Made by a program: the position numbers and the translations under genes. A DNA stretch of 64,000 nucleotides, taken from positions 620,001-684,000 of the forward strand of contig ML978155.1 of the NCBI GenBank assembly GCA_010015745.1, read 5' to 3'. Source of the DNA: Setomelanomma holmii (Eukaryota > Ascomycota > Dothideomycetes > Pleosporales > Phaeosphaeriaceae). Positions 45,662 through 57,200 of this stretch are shown here, one piece after another (the first letter of the stretch is position 1; each line of letters begins with the position of its first letter). Below the pieces are notes generated by a model. That model saw only the letters and a program-made list of their open reading frames with translations. It ran no database searches and was not told the origin of the DNA.

Positions 45662-47570
45662 ATGCTGCGCACATTATCACGCTCCGTTGCGCGCCAGAGC
45701 CGATCTGTGCGAACATCGAGTCGAACACCACAACTCCTGCGCCCACTCTCCACCACCGCGTGCCGCATGGCGAGCACACTCAAAACCGTAGATCCTCCAG
45801 TATCAACAGTCCTACCCGGTGACTCGTTTCAGCTGCTGCCGGAAGCCTCGAAGGCTGGTCAGGCAGAAGATGCGCTCTTCGATGAGCAGGTGCAGATCGT
45901 GAAGGACTGGTGGGCGTCGCCACGATACAAGGGGATCAAGCGGCCATACTCCGCAGAGGATGTCGTGAGCAAGCGAGGAGCGCTTCAGCAGTCATACCCA
46001 AGCTCGTTGATGGCACGCAAGCTATTCAACCTGCTCGAGGAGCGGGCAGCAAAGGGCGAGCCAGTACATACCAGTGCGTCAACTCTCTTCCCTATAGCTA
46101 CATCAATAACTGATTATGTTGCTCTCAATCTCAGTGGGTGCCATTGACCCAATACAAATGTCCCAGCAAGCTGCGAATCAGGAAGTGCTCTACATCTCGG
46201 GATGGGCGTGCTCATCTGTTTTGACCACGACCAACGAGGTCTCCGCCGACTTTGGTGACTACCCATACAACACCGTACCGAACCAAGTGCAGCGACTATT
46301 CAAGGCACAGCAGCTCCACGACCGGAAGAACTGGGATAATAGGAGGAAGATGACGGCAGAAGAGCGGGCAAAGACACCATATCTGGACTACATGCGGCCC
46401 ATCATTGCTGATGGTGATACTGGGTAGGTCAATACAACCGCTAGGCCGGGACAATGGCTAACAACACAAAGCCACGGAGGTCTATCGGCAGTCATTAAGC
46501 TTGCAAAGCTGTTCGCCGAGAACGGTGCCGCAGGCGTGCACTTCGAGGATCAACTTCACGGCGGCAAGAAATGTGGTCATTTGGCAGGAAAGGTTCTCGT
46601 ACCTGTTGGCGACCACATCAACCGCCTCGTAGCCGCACGCTTCCAATGGGACATGATGGGCTGCGAGAATCTCGTCATTGCACGAACAGACTCGGAGAGC
46701 GGCAAGCTGATATCAAGCGCTGTCGATGTCCGGGATCACGAGTTCATTAAGGGTGTCACGGAAGAATCAGAACCGCTTGCCGAAACACTGCAGGAAATGG
46801 AAGCGGCTGGAGCGCCAGGCAAGGAAATTGACGCATTTGAGGCGGCGTGGGTGAAGAAACATAAGCTTGTCACCTTCGATGAGGCCGTTGTCCAACACCT
46901 CGAGAAGGAGCGTGCGTCGCAGTCTACTGTTGAGGAGTACCTCAAGGAGACGAAATCGAACCCGAATCTCTCCTTATTGAAGCGCCGGAAGGTCGCCGAG
47001 AAGTACACCAAAACTCCCGTCTACTTCAACTGGGATGTTCCACGAACGCGCGAAGGCTTTTACCACTACAAGGCCGGCATGGAGGCGGCAACGAAGCGCG
47101 GCAAGGAGTTTGCACCTTACGCCGATCTCCTATGGGTTGAGACTGGAGACCCAAGTGCAGAGAAGGCCGCACAATTTTCTGGTGAGATCAGGGAGCAATA
47201 CCCAGGCAAGAAGTTTGTGTACAACCTCTCACCCTCGTTCAACTGGATGGGTCAAGGCTTTTCTGAAGAGGCATTGAAGAACTTCGTATGGGACCTGGCG
47301 AAGCATGGCTTCGTGTTCCAGCTCATCTCTCTTGCCGGCATTCATTCAACAGCGACAATCACGTGCGAGCTGTCAAGAGCGTTCAAGGATGAGGGCATGT
47401 TGGCGTATGTCAAGCTGGTGCAAGCAAGGGAGAAGGAGCTCGGATGTGATGTGTTGACACATCAGAAGTGGAGTGGTGCTGGGTACATTGATGGAATTCT
47501 CGGATCAATACAGAGCGGAAGCTCGGGAAGTAAAAGTATGGGTGAGGGTAATACGGAGACAGGATTTTAG
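45662..47570 (+). CDS. mclA: 2-methylisocitrate lyase, mitochondrial
   Basis: Three exons (45662-46073, 46135-46423, 46472-47570; introns 61 and 48 bp) give 599 residues. The first 40 residues are rich in Arg/Ser/Thr without acids ([20 protein letters not shown]), a mitochondrial presequence. The isocitrate-lyase fold shows [40 protein letters not shown] and the catalytic Cys in [13 protein letters not shown]. The block [16 protein letters not shown] and the following [16 protein letters not shown] match methylisocitrate lyases rather than glyoxylate-cycle isocitrate lyase, and no peroxisomal tail is seen. It cleaves 2-methylisocitrate to succinate and pyruvate, the last step of propionyl-CoA disposal, and pairs with the adjacent synthase. 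Confidence 0.93.
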
Positions 47571-48151
47571 AATCATTAAATGGTCGTAGAGTACGAACAT
47601 ATTACATTTCACGTTCACCGTTCGGCTTGTTTTGCCGACCTAGACGTCTATGGACTATAATTGTCGCATGAACTTTTCGCGGAGTCACAGAACCGGAGAG
47701 AAGTTCAAGGCATCAAAAAGGGAATGTCTCCGATGTGGAAGGCGCGCATGAAGACAGTAATGGGTATCATGATCAATATGTGCCTCCAAAGCGCTCAACT
47801 ATATGCACTGAATGATGTTAAATATCCTGAAAAAGGGTTCCCGATGAATCACTGTAGAATTGGTTTACCTTGACGTGAGATAGTACCTACTCTTTTCGCT
47901 GAGCGCTGACCAATGGGAGCATTCCAAGACTAGTGTGTGAAAGTCTCCGATGTGCGACCGGCGACTTCACCACGACACCCACCCACTCGCAATTCTATTA
48001 AATGAATAACAAGAAGCAGCAATATCAGATTTGACATCCCATATCAGATTTGACATCCCATATCAATCTCATCACATCCCTCAGCATCACACGAAACCTG
48101 AAATACTGGCACACCAAGTTTGACACCAAAACCCTTTCACAGCACAGCAAG
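47571..48151. other. Intergenic: lyase 3' UTR and methyltransferase promoter
   Basis: No coding frame is supported. The right end holds a tandem 19-bp repeat and a CA-rich leader. Confidence 0.5.
48022..48059 (+). repeat. Perfect 19-bp tandem repeat (2 copies)
   Basis: ATATCAGATTTGACATCCC occurs twice back to back, with a partial third copy (ATATCA) following. It lies about 95-130 bp upstream of the methyltransferase ATG, so it is in the core promoter or 5' leader. Confidence 0.9.
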
Positions 48152-49221
48152 ATGGCAACCAACGCAGAAGCAAACCGCAGATATTTCGAGTACAATCCAA
48201 ATAGCCCTGAGGTATTTCTATACAGTCTGATATTTCACATAGCTCTATCTCCGACTCGTACGATGCCAAGCCCTGGTTCGCTAAAGTCAATGCCCAAGTC
48301 GCAGACACTCTACGCTCCCGTCTCGACTGGCTCGGCATTCCATTCGCCAATACCGGCGCCAGCACTGAAACCAAGGATGTCAGACTATTGGACTATGCTT
48401 GTGGAACGGGGCTAATGACGAGAGTATGTACATTGCAGCTTGAAGAAAGGGAGAGAGATTGATATGTATCACAGGCATTTGGCCCGTACGTCACTATCAC
48501 CCGCGGCATCGACATTTCACCCAACATGGTCTCAACCTACAACACACGCATGACATCTACTGGCCTCTCCCCAGATATCGTGCACGCCGTTGTCGGTGAC
48601 TTATTCGACAAATCGAACCCCTCCCCCACCGAACTCTCAGGTCCCGAATGGCACGATTTCGATCTCGCAGCCGTGGGTTTCGGCTTCCATCACTTCGAAG
48701 ACGTGGTTCATTCTGCGCGGCAGTTGAAGCAAAGATTGAGGCCGGGAGGTGTGCTTGTGATCAATGATTTTCTGGAAGGTGGGGATGTAAAGGCTGATGA
48801 GCAGGGAAGGATGATTGAGGGAAGTGAGGGGAATTGGGCTGTGCATAAGCATGGACATGGGCATGGGCATGGGCATGGGCATGGACATTCTCATGGCGAT
48901 GATGGATCTCACAAACATGATCACGACCACGGACATGAGCACTCGCATCACTCCCATGGTCACCATCACGACGAAGCCAAACACGACGTCACCGACAACT
49001 CACCAGAGTTCCGCAAGAAAATGAACGACTCGATTGTCGTGCCACACTTCACGATCGATGGAGTGAAGAATTTCCTCACGGAAGCTGGGTTCGTGGATGT
49101 TGATGTCATCACGCTGGACGAGAGGAGTTATATGGATTTTGCGGGCAAGAAGCTCTGGAGGACAATTCTGATTGCGAAAGGGAGAAGGCCGGTTGAGGAT
49201 AGGGAGAAGAGTGAGCTATAG
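48152..49221 (+). CDS. SAM-dependent methyltransferase with a His-rich insert
   Basis: Three exons (48152-48189, 48243-48423, 48475-49221; introns 53 and 51 bp) give 321 residues. The first splice yields RRYFDSISDSYDAKPWFAKV and is supported by phase. Motif I is LLDYACGTG (about 61-69), followed by GIDISPNMV, an acidic motif II region (VVGDLFD), FDLAAVGFGFHHFED, and LRPGGVLVINDF (motif III). After this core, residues 197-243 form a His-rich segment with 22 His. A C-terminal methyltransferase end then follows (TEAGFVDVDVITL and LWRTILIAKG). The fold is a class I methyltransferase; the acceptor is unknown. The His stretch could bind Zn, Ni or Cu. The gene looks intact. Confidence 0.87.
48844..48984 (+). 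repeat. His-coding microsatellite-like tract inside the methyltransferase
   Basis: The DNA is built of CATGGG, CATGGA and related hexamers, coding (HG)n, then a less regular HD/HE/HS mix. The perfect part is near 48846-48890 and probably varies in length between strains. Confidence 0.9.
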
Positions 49222-52200
49222 GAAATTCCGGCTGCTGTGGTGTCAAGTCGAGGTTGGTTTGTGAGTGTTGGAGGTGAACGGTAGAATAGAGTGTATGTGC
49301 TGATGGATGGAGTGGCGTGGCTCAGTCTCTCCGGAACTTCTGTGGATAATGAATGGACATGCGACTTGGTGCGCGATCGCTGTCTTGAGCTACCGGGTGT
49401 AGTCGAAGAATCAAATAGTAGTTAGACCAGCAATCATTCCCAACATTCACATACATAAAATGGAGATAGAAATACCATTACCGGAAGCTCATAACCGGAA
49501 TTCAAAGCGATGCAATCGATCTCATGCCCTTTTAACACAGCCAACAAAGGCGTGTGTGGTTCATCGCATGCGCCAGTTCGTTTGGGGTCGAGTTCTGGCG
49601 TGAATTTGCAAAGTCGACTATGATTCCGCTCAAATCTCTTCGCAAAACGCGGATAAGAATCTTTTATGAGATCCTTTTCTTTCTTACTTTGGGTCGGTCC
49701 ATTCAGATGAGTCGGCTCTGACTGTACTTAAGTGCGATCATACTCCGGCCAAACATTTGTTCGTGTGTAGACTGCGTGACACTGCCATTGTTCTCTGTAC
49801 ACCGCACTTCCGCGAGAGGGTGTCGTCTAGGAGCAGTCAATACTTGATGAAATTGAAGGAACGATCTTGTGATCAGTGGGAGCTTTGCATTCGTACACTT
49901 CTGAAGGCAACTAGATAAGTTTGTTCACCTCGGGAGACTGAAAGGTTGCTTAATTGTTCATTCTGGCAGCCTTTGGAATGTGTGGCGGACAAAACTCAGG
50001 GTCCTCTGATCGTCAAGGATGGCGATGGCGGCACTAACATCGAGGCTCTTCGCCTTTGTCCCTCTGCTGTGTGCATTGCGTCCAAACTATGGACTGAGAT
50101 AAGCCAAAGCGACCAAGTGGCAGCGTAAACTCGGAGGGATCGAGCCTCTGCAGATGGCTTCTCAACCAAAATGAGCTTTAGATCGTTTGATGGGCCCTGA
50201 GGAGCGCTCTTTACGAGCCAGAACAGTGATCGAGTCACCTCTCGCCATCAGTTTGCCTCACGTTGGATTGAGGAAAGTCGCACTGTCGACTGGTAGTCTG
50301 AGCAGTTGTGCTACTTTTCACAGTGATGCTCACCATGAAACAGACGGGCTGGCTCCTCATAGTTGGATACGACGTGTCTAAGCGGGCATCATTCTGGAGC
50401 TGTAAAGGAGAACAACGGTTGCTTTCACGCACGCACAGCAGTAGTATAGTGCGCCGTGACTTCGTTAGTCATTGACATCATGTCGAACGTCAAGCTGTCA
50501 GATAAGTAATGCTACACATCACAGCTATAGTGAGAGTTGCGTTCGGAACCATGGAATTGTGAGGGGCATGCAGTCAAACCTTGTGCGCCGCAGTCATCCC
50601 TTGCTTCGCTACTGCTTCAGCGCACTCCTCCGAACTCAGCCCTACCATCAAAACCCCGAGAATCATTCTCACTTGCATGAGCAAAACCCACCTGATCTTC
50701 GCACAAAGTCTAACTCATCATCCCCCTCCCCCCTCTCGCACCGCCCATCGGATACTCTCCCAGACTCCGCGCACCACATCGCCACTTTCCGTTCCCAGAA
50801 ACGAGCCTTATCTCATTCCGGCGCCACGAACACTGGTACACTAGGCACAATCTAACAATTCGGCACACTCCCCTAACCACTTCCGACCGGTACGCCAAGT
50901 CCACGGTCGCTCCAGGGCTCGGTCAGGTCATACGGGCGGTCATCGCCGGTCAAGCTACCGTTACCTAGGGCCTTGGGCTAATGTCTAGTCATGGTTTGAT
51001 GTATAATTGGTGCCGGTGACAAGCGAGGTGAACACGGTGGGCCGAAGGGGTGAAGGGTCAAGGTGACAGATTGTGTGATTGTGGGTTTGGGTGCATTAGT
51101 GAGGGGTGATGGGGCAGTCGGTACCAGACTACACCTACCAGTGATCTTCTGTCGTCGGAGAGTGAAGGCAGAGCTCGCTTGTCGCGCTGTCAGTGAGGAA
51201 GGGAGGCAGTATGCGAGACGTAGATTCGATGCATACGCGCCGTCACTCGAGAGCGACATCGTCGTCTCGCAATCAGTCACTGCATCCGGCCGGCGACATC
51301 GTCCTGCTCTTCGCTCAAGTCACATTGCCGGTGTATGTGCCCCTCCCGTCGGTGAGCGTAAAAGCAGCACTCCCAACCCATCCAAAACGCCGACCTGTCT
51401 CCCGTTCTCAGCAGTGTTTTCCATGCTCCAGGCCCTCAAAATGTCCGGTACCCTAAACAAAGCCGGCGTCACTAGAGCTAATTTTTCTCTTCCCTGCCGT
51501 CCCTGCCTATCCGCGCATCGGCCCAATCCACTGCCAGTTCCCCTCCCATCTCGCACCGTTCCGTGGTTTCGCTTTGGTTACGTTGCAGTCGCGCTGTGCT
51601 GGTGCATGCAAGTCGCAAAATGGGTCGGTGCGTGTATAGACGTCAAAATCGTTGCGCAGTAGTCGATGTATTTCATCCTTTTGGTACTGAAAATGTTTGA
51701 TCTTGGTACGGAAGAAGGACGTCCATGGGTGAGTCACGCGGGTGCGTGGCAGTACGTCGGTCCACGTGCGCATGTGTCACTGTGGATATGCGGTGTGAGA
51801 TCCTTGGTAGCCATGTGCTAGAGATCGATCTGACACCCAAGACACATGTGGAGCCTCGTGTCTTGGAAGCGCAAATTTGAAATGGAAGGAACGACTGAAG
51901 ATGAGTAAGAAGCATGTCTCGCATATTGCTGACCGCCCTGCGGCCATGCTCTGATGGTAGCAGTGTTTGCTGAAGGCTGAGGTCGGAGAATAACCTTAGC
52001 CAACACACGTACAGGAGATGAGGCTCAATAAGCATTACACCATCGATAACTCTTCAATTTAAAGCTAGACTGAACAGAACAAACTATTGTACGCAAAAGA
52101 CTTTGCGATACGTGCATTGCAATGTGCAGGAAATTCAGATTGCCACCCACCCAGATTTGTAAAGACCTCTCCCAAGATGTTAAATAAACGAGGTACACAC

Positions 52201-52925
52201 GGTAGAGACAGGAGGTATCGAAAACGACAATAGCCACACACATACACACACTAAGGAGATGCGTAAATGGAAAAGCCATACTCTGCAGATGTAAAGCACG
52301 AACAACCACTCCCCAGCAAGATGCAGCGAAGCACTCATTACCGGCCCAACCCAATCTCGTGCAATGATGCTTGAAAAACGGTATTTCAAGCAAGCCTCCG
52401 AGATGCAACACCCTTTGGTCTAATTTGTTTCGCGGCAAAATACCACCCAATTTCGTGTTTAAAGGAAATGACAGAGAGATTATAGATAGAAACGTTGAGC
52501 GCTTGCCGCCCACCACCGATCACCGTGATTCACACTGCGGAAGAAATTGGTCGCTCTGGAAGACTCAGACCGCCAACTATCTGTGCTTTATGATGTCAAC
52601 ACGAGAAATGTCAGAACCCCTCCCAAGCAGTTCGTCTCTTTAGCCAGAAAGGAAAATGAGGTAGGGAAAACGGACACCCGGAAAGGACAGAGAATATTAG
52701 GAAAATCAGTTGATGCTCTTTGTCGCTATAAAATGTCAGAATACCGCCCAAAAAAGCTATTACTGGCCGGTCCAAAGGAGAAGCGCAGCGGAAGCATATA
52801 TCGCGAGTTTGTACAAAGAATCGAGAAGTCGGCCGACATGTGCTTGTTTGCTTGAATTGTGTACCGGCAAGCTTGATTTCAATCCTGCAGAGACCGGCTC
52901 TGAGATATGTCCTCAATCGGAGCTG
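49222..52925. other. Gene-poor stretch, 3.7 kb, between convergent genes
   Basis: The methyltransferase (plus) and the Zn2Cys6 gene (minus) converge here. No frame on either strand shows a recognised domain. The part nearest 52925 (about 52000-52900) is A/T-rich with poly-A/T runs, consistent with a long 3' UTR of the Zn2Cys6 gene. Confidence 0.4.
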
Positions 52926-54238
52926 TTACATCGGGCGGCGATTGAGCATGTTGAGCATGCTCGAGTCGGTCGAGCTACGCGCCGGGCCATTGTCCGTTAC
53001 GAGGTCGTTGATGCGCATGCTTGGCCGACTGGCGGATGCCTGCGAGGTTGGGGGAGGTGTTCTGCCGTCGCTGCGGGGTGGCGGAGGCTGGAGAGGAGCG
53101 TTGTAGTAGGGCGCAGGAGCAGCACCTGGAGTGGTGGGTGCTTGAGAGTGTGGAGAGGAGGAGGTTCGGCTCGGCTCATAGCGGTAGGCACTCTGTGGGG
53201 ATGCCTGGCGAGGCGGTTGCGCAGCGTAGTAAGGTTGGGACCCTGGAGGTGGAGGGTTTGGGTAGGAACCATTAGGAGTTGCTGTTGAAGCACCGGGCGT
53301 TAGAGGAGATGGTTCTGGATACACATAGTCTGGCCCAGTGCCTCGATGAGGAGCCTGTGAAGCTGCACCAGGAACTGGCGGAGGTAGTGTAGGAGTGTGA
53401 GGCTCGGGGTGAGGCCTCTTTCTCCCAACCAGCTGTTCACGGCTTGCCTCATCGTGGGGAGCACCGGGTGGACCAAATTCAGAGTGAACTGGGTACGGAC
53501 CTGCAGTTGGGCTTGGCAGATACTGCTGCTGCTGGCGCGGCTGCTGATATGCCTCTGCGTGGCTCGCAGGAGGGAGTGGCTGACCGTATGCGCCGTACAT
53601 GGGCGGAGGCTGCCCGACACCACGCCAGACGGTATGGGCAGGCACGAAAGCCTGCGTCTGCGCAGAGACTGGTGTGAAGATGCAGTCTTGGTTGAATCTC
53701 ATGCAGTTGGAGCAACGGCCGTCCTCGGTTGCCTCGAAGCCCGAGCATCGGATCTGCAGGAGGTGAGCGGGAGATTTCGCTGATTGTGTCACACTAAACA
53801 TACCTTGCGACGTCTGCAGTAGCGACAGGCAATCGCAGTGCGCTGACGAGGAGCTGGCGGCTGGTGGTGCTGCTGCACGTACTGCGGCGGTGGAGGAGGC
53901 TGCCCACGATATGGGTCTTGCGGGGGACCACGATTCCACTCGTTGGGGCCTGGGAGACGGTAGGGCTGCTGGTACTGAGGGTGTTGGTGGGCAGCCATGT
54001 CGGCACGAGGCTCTTGTGGTGGTGGAGGAGGGAGGGAGGATCCCATCTGGTTGACGTCGAATGTCAGCGGGCCTTCAGCAGTTTACGGCAGAATTGCGCG
54101 CCATGTGGCGAGAGTGCGCGCATGATCAGCCAGACTTACATGTGCAGGCGGCGGATACGAGCCGTTGGCAGGCTGCTGTGAGGTGGGAGGTTGCCAATGG
54201 GTCGGAAGCTGGCCTTGGCCGCCCTGGTGAGGGAACAT
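52926..54238 (-). CDS. Zn(II)2Cys6 transcription factor, Pro/Gln/Ser-rich
   Basis: Three exons are read on the minus strand (54238-54140, 54046-53804, 53753-52926; introns 93 and 50 bp), giving 389 residues. The start MFPHQGGQGQLPTH lies in an exon joined in frame to MGSSLPPPPPQEPRAD. The zinc cluster has Cys at about 107, 110, 117, 128, 131 and 138 (ACRYCRRRK | IRCSGFEATEDGRCSNC), and an intron splits it before the third Cys. The rest is low complexity, rich in Pro, Gln, Ser and Tyr, and ends in a conserved-looking SMLNMLNRRPM. There is no Fungal_trans domain. This is a nuclear regulator with disordered activation regions. The target is unknown. Confidence 0.88.
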
Positions 54239-57200
54239 TTTGTGAGGAGCGAAAGTGTGGTTGACGTATGTCAGGGTAGTAGTCTAAAGAAGTCCACCCA
54301 AAAACGTGGGAGCTGTCACGCCGTCATCCACGTTTCGACAGAAGTGGCAGCCTCTTTCGACAGGCAGAGTAGGTGCGGTGCGGGAGATCCTCTGTTGCGG
54401 GTGAGGTGTCACAAATATTGGCGGGCCGCAAGGACGGCTGCAGGTCAGAGAAGGCAGTGCAAAAGCGGGCGTCAGTGGCCAGGCCAAGCACACTCTTGAG
54501 GAGCTCGGGTCAGATCCGGGGCGCCCAGCAGCCGCGAGAGGCAGGACGATGCGGACAGCGGGCTGGAGTGGTGAGAGCAGGGCAGTGTGGGAGCAGAGAG
54601 TGGTGAGCGGCGGTGGTGAGGAAGGGCTTCTCGAAGCGCGTGGAGGAGGCCCGAAAGTGTGGAAGCGAAAAGGAGATTCAGCGGGATGGCCGTGGCCGCT
54701 ATTACTACCCACCAAGACCGCCCCGACTTGCCCAAACCATCCTCGCCGCTTTCACTGGCATGGCGCTGACCCCTGCAAGTGCCAATGCAGCGACACCGAG
54801 CGGTCCGCCTTTTTTACCGCAGTAGCCACATTAGCGCGGTACGCGGCTGGAGGCTGCGAGCGTGCGGCACACCCACACGGGCGTCTCAATACTGTGCGGC
54901 CAACGCGTAGCGCACCTCTGCGGCGAGCGTGCAGTGCAGCATTGCTCTCGAGCGACGCACTCGCACGCATGTGGAGCGTCACACAGACACGCGCAGTGGC
55001 GGCCAGCCTTTCTCACCACCCACCACCGCACGCCGGGCGGCCCCTTTCAGCGCTGGCTGCAACCTGGGGCGGGTGACTTGGTAAGCCAAGTCCAAGCTGG
55101 GGTCGTGGCCTCTGCTGCATGGCTTTGCAGCGGCCCGGACTCATCAGACACGGGCGCTGCCGTTCTCGCGCTTGTGATCGACCTTTAATAACATCCTCGC
55201 CCACCACAATGAAATTACCATGTCCTCGCCGCAATCCTTTGTCGTGCCACATGGCAGCATGCGCGCTTGCTCATCGCCGTCTCTGGGTGCAGCCTGTCTG
55301 CTCGCAGCGCAAGAGCGTGCCATGCAAGGGTGGGACCACCTCGGACAAACTGCACGATTCGCTGGACGGGCCGTCTTGCGTCGCGCGCCGTTCGTGCTCT
55401 GCACCTCGCTGCAAACTACGGCACGCGTGCTGCTATCCGGTGAGTGCTGCGCTCGTGTCTCGAGAAACTTGGCCGAGTGACGATAGCCGTTCCATCCAGG
55501 CAAACGGCCGCAGCAAGCCCGCGTCCTGCGTGCTGGATCACAGGGGTCGCCTGCATGGCCTCAATCTGTCGTAATTTGAGATAGGGCTGGTCCGCTCTCG
55601 CGTCGGTCATTTTTCTGTTGCAGGCGTCAGGACTTTTGCCTTCCCTGTCGAGGCGGCCGCTTGCTGTTGGTGTGCCAGTGACGTGAGCCCACCCGCAGGG
55701 TCAGCACGTTCGCTGTGCGACTCAGTCGCAGGCCTCAGCGTGGCGACGGAAAAACGGGAGTCCATGTCGTTGAAACCTTCTCACGCTGGCTGGTGGCTCG
55801 AGCAGCATCACCACCTTGCTTCGTGATGCTCAGAATGATAGAGCCGACGCTAGCCCGCCCAAAAGCTAGCGAAAATCCCTTCAATGTGTTGTTGCTCAGC
55901 TGCGATAGCTTCGGACTCGACAAGGACAGCTTGCAACGCATCCACACCGTCCTCAAATCACCATCCGCAACCCAGCATCCACAGTTTGGCAGATCGTTCA
56001 TCCTTTGCGCCGGCGACGGCTCGCGAACGGCTACCCATGGTAGAGGCCTTCTTCGCGTGCCTGATTCGCCGGCTCCACACCAGCCGCGTACCCAAGTAAA
56101 GAGCGGCGAACCACCGCTCACTGCCGGTCATCCCGCTCAGCGCTGGTGACGACAGTCGACTTCGGAGAAGTGCGGATACGCACTACACATAATAGGCAAA
56201 GCAACCTTGCTTTGCGCCCCTTGACAGCCTCGGCGGGCTGCAGCTGTCTTCGACTGGGCTGCGGCGGTGACCACTCTGAGAGGTCGCCGAGCAGAACACG
56301 ATGGCAGGCCGTCCCTTGGTTCGACTATCGATAAACGCCCAACCGCTGTCCTGTGGCTCTGCGCGTCCCGCCGAGACACAATCTGGGTGTCCCATCGTCC
56401 AGGTTCAATATCTGCATCTGTCCAATCACTGCCGCTGCTGGCCATTTCTTTTGTTTATATTCCTGATTTTTTCCAGCTGGTCTTGTGCCTTGCATAGATC
56501 CGATGAACCACGGGTAAATCCTCGTGTGCGTGAAAACAAAACCTTGCGTGGTCATCGGGTCAAAGGGCGTGCTCGCACCGGTCAAAGCCGTCCTCCCAAT
56601 CTCTCACACTTCATCATATATGGTAATCATTTGCAGCGGGCTGAAGTGTTACGGCCAATGGCAGACTTCAGACTGCTGTTGTAGTTTGATTGACTGCCAC
56701 ACCGCACTTCGACTTCCGGAGCAGTCACGAGGGCTACGTAGATGAGCGCACATGCTGTGAAAGGCGGAAAACTGTCAGCCTGAAGGAATTGCGCGCCGCT
56801 AGACTGATTTCTCAAGTTGCCACCAGCACCATCGTGTTGCATGTACCCGAAGTGCCGCCTGCTCAGCAATGTGAGACTGTTACACCGATTGCGTGGTGCA
56901 GATTGTGGGGTAGCAGCCCAGGATATGATCCTCAGCCGCCTGTGATTAAGCACCCACCCGGATGCCGCACCCGTCCACTCCACGCCTGCGGAACGAGTCC
57001 TGTTTGACATGCGGTTTTCGTGCCTCCGAGCATGTTAGGAACGAGCGGATAGATCTGCTATTTGGACTCTACTGGATACCAGATGAAACAGGAGCGGGCC
57101 GGGTCGTGAAAAGCCATCCGGCATGTTTAGATTAACGAGTCTTGTGTCACCCGAAGGCTTTGACACTTCGGGGCAATATGCAAGGCATAGTTGGATTGCG

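Noticed and set aside
48637..48984. Minus-strand frame with a Met-Pro repeat
   Set aside because: It is the complement of the His-Gly repeat in the methyltransferase; no other coding evidence.
51063..51662. 199-codon plus-strand frame
   Set aside because: Low-complexity, no domain, and several equally long frames overlap it on both strands in GC-rich DNA.
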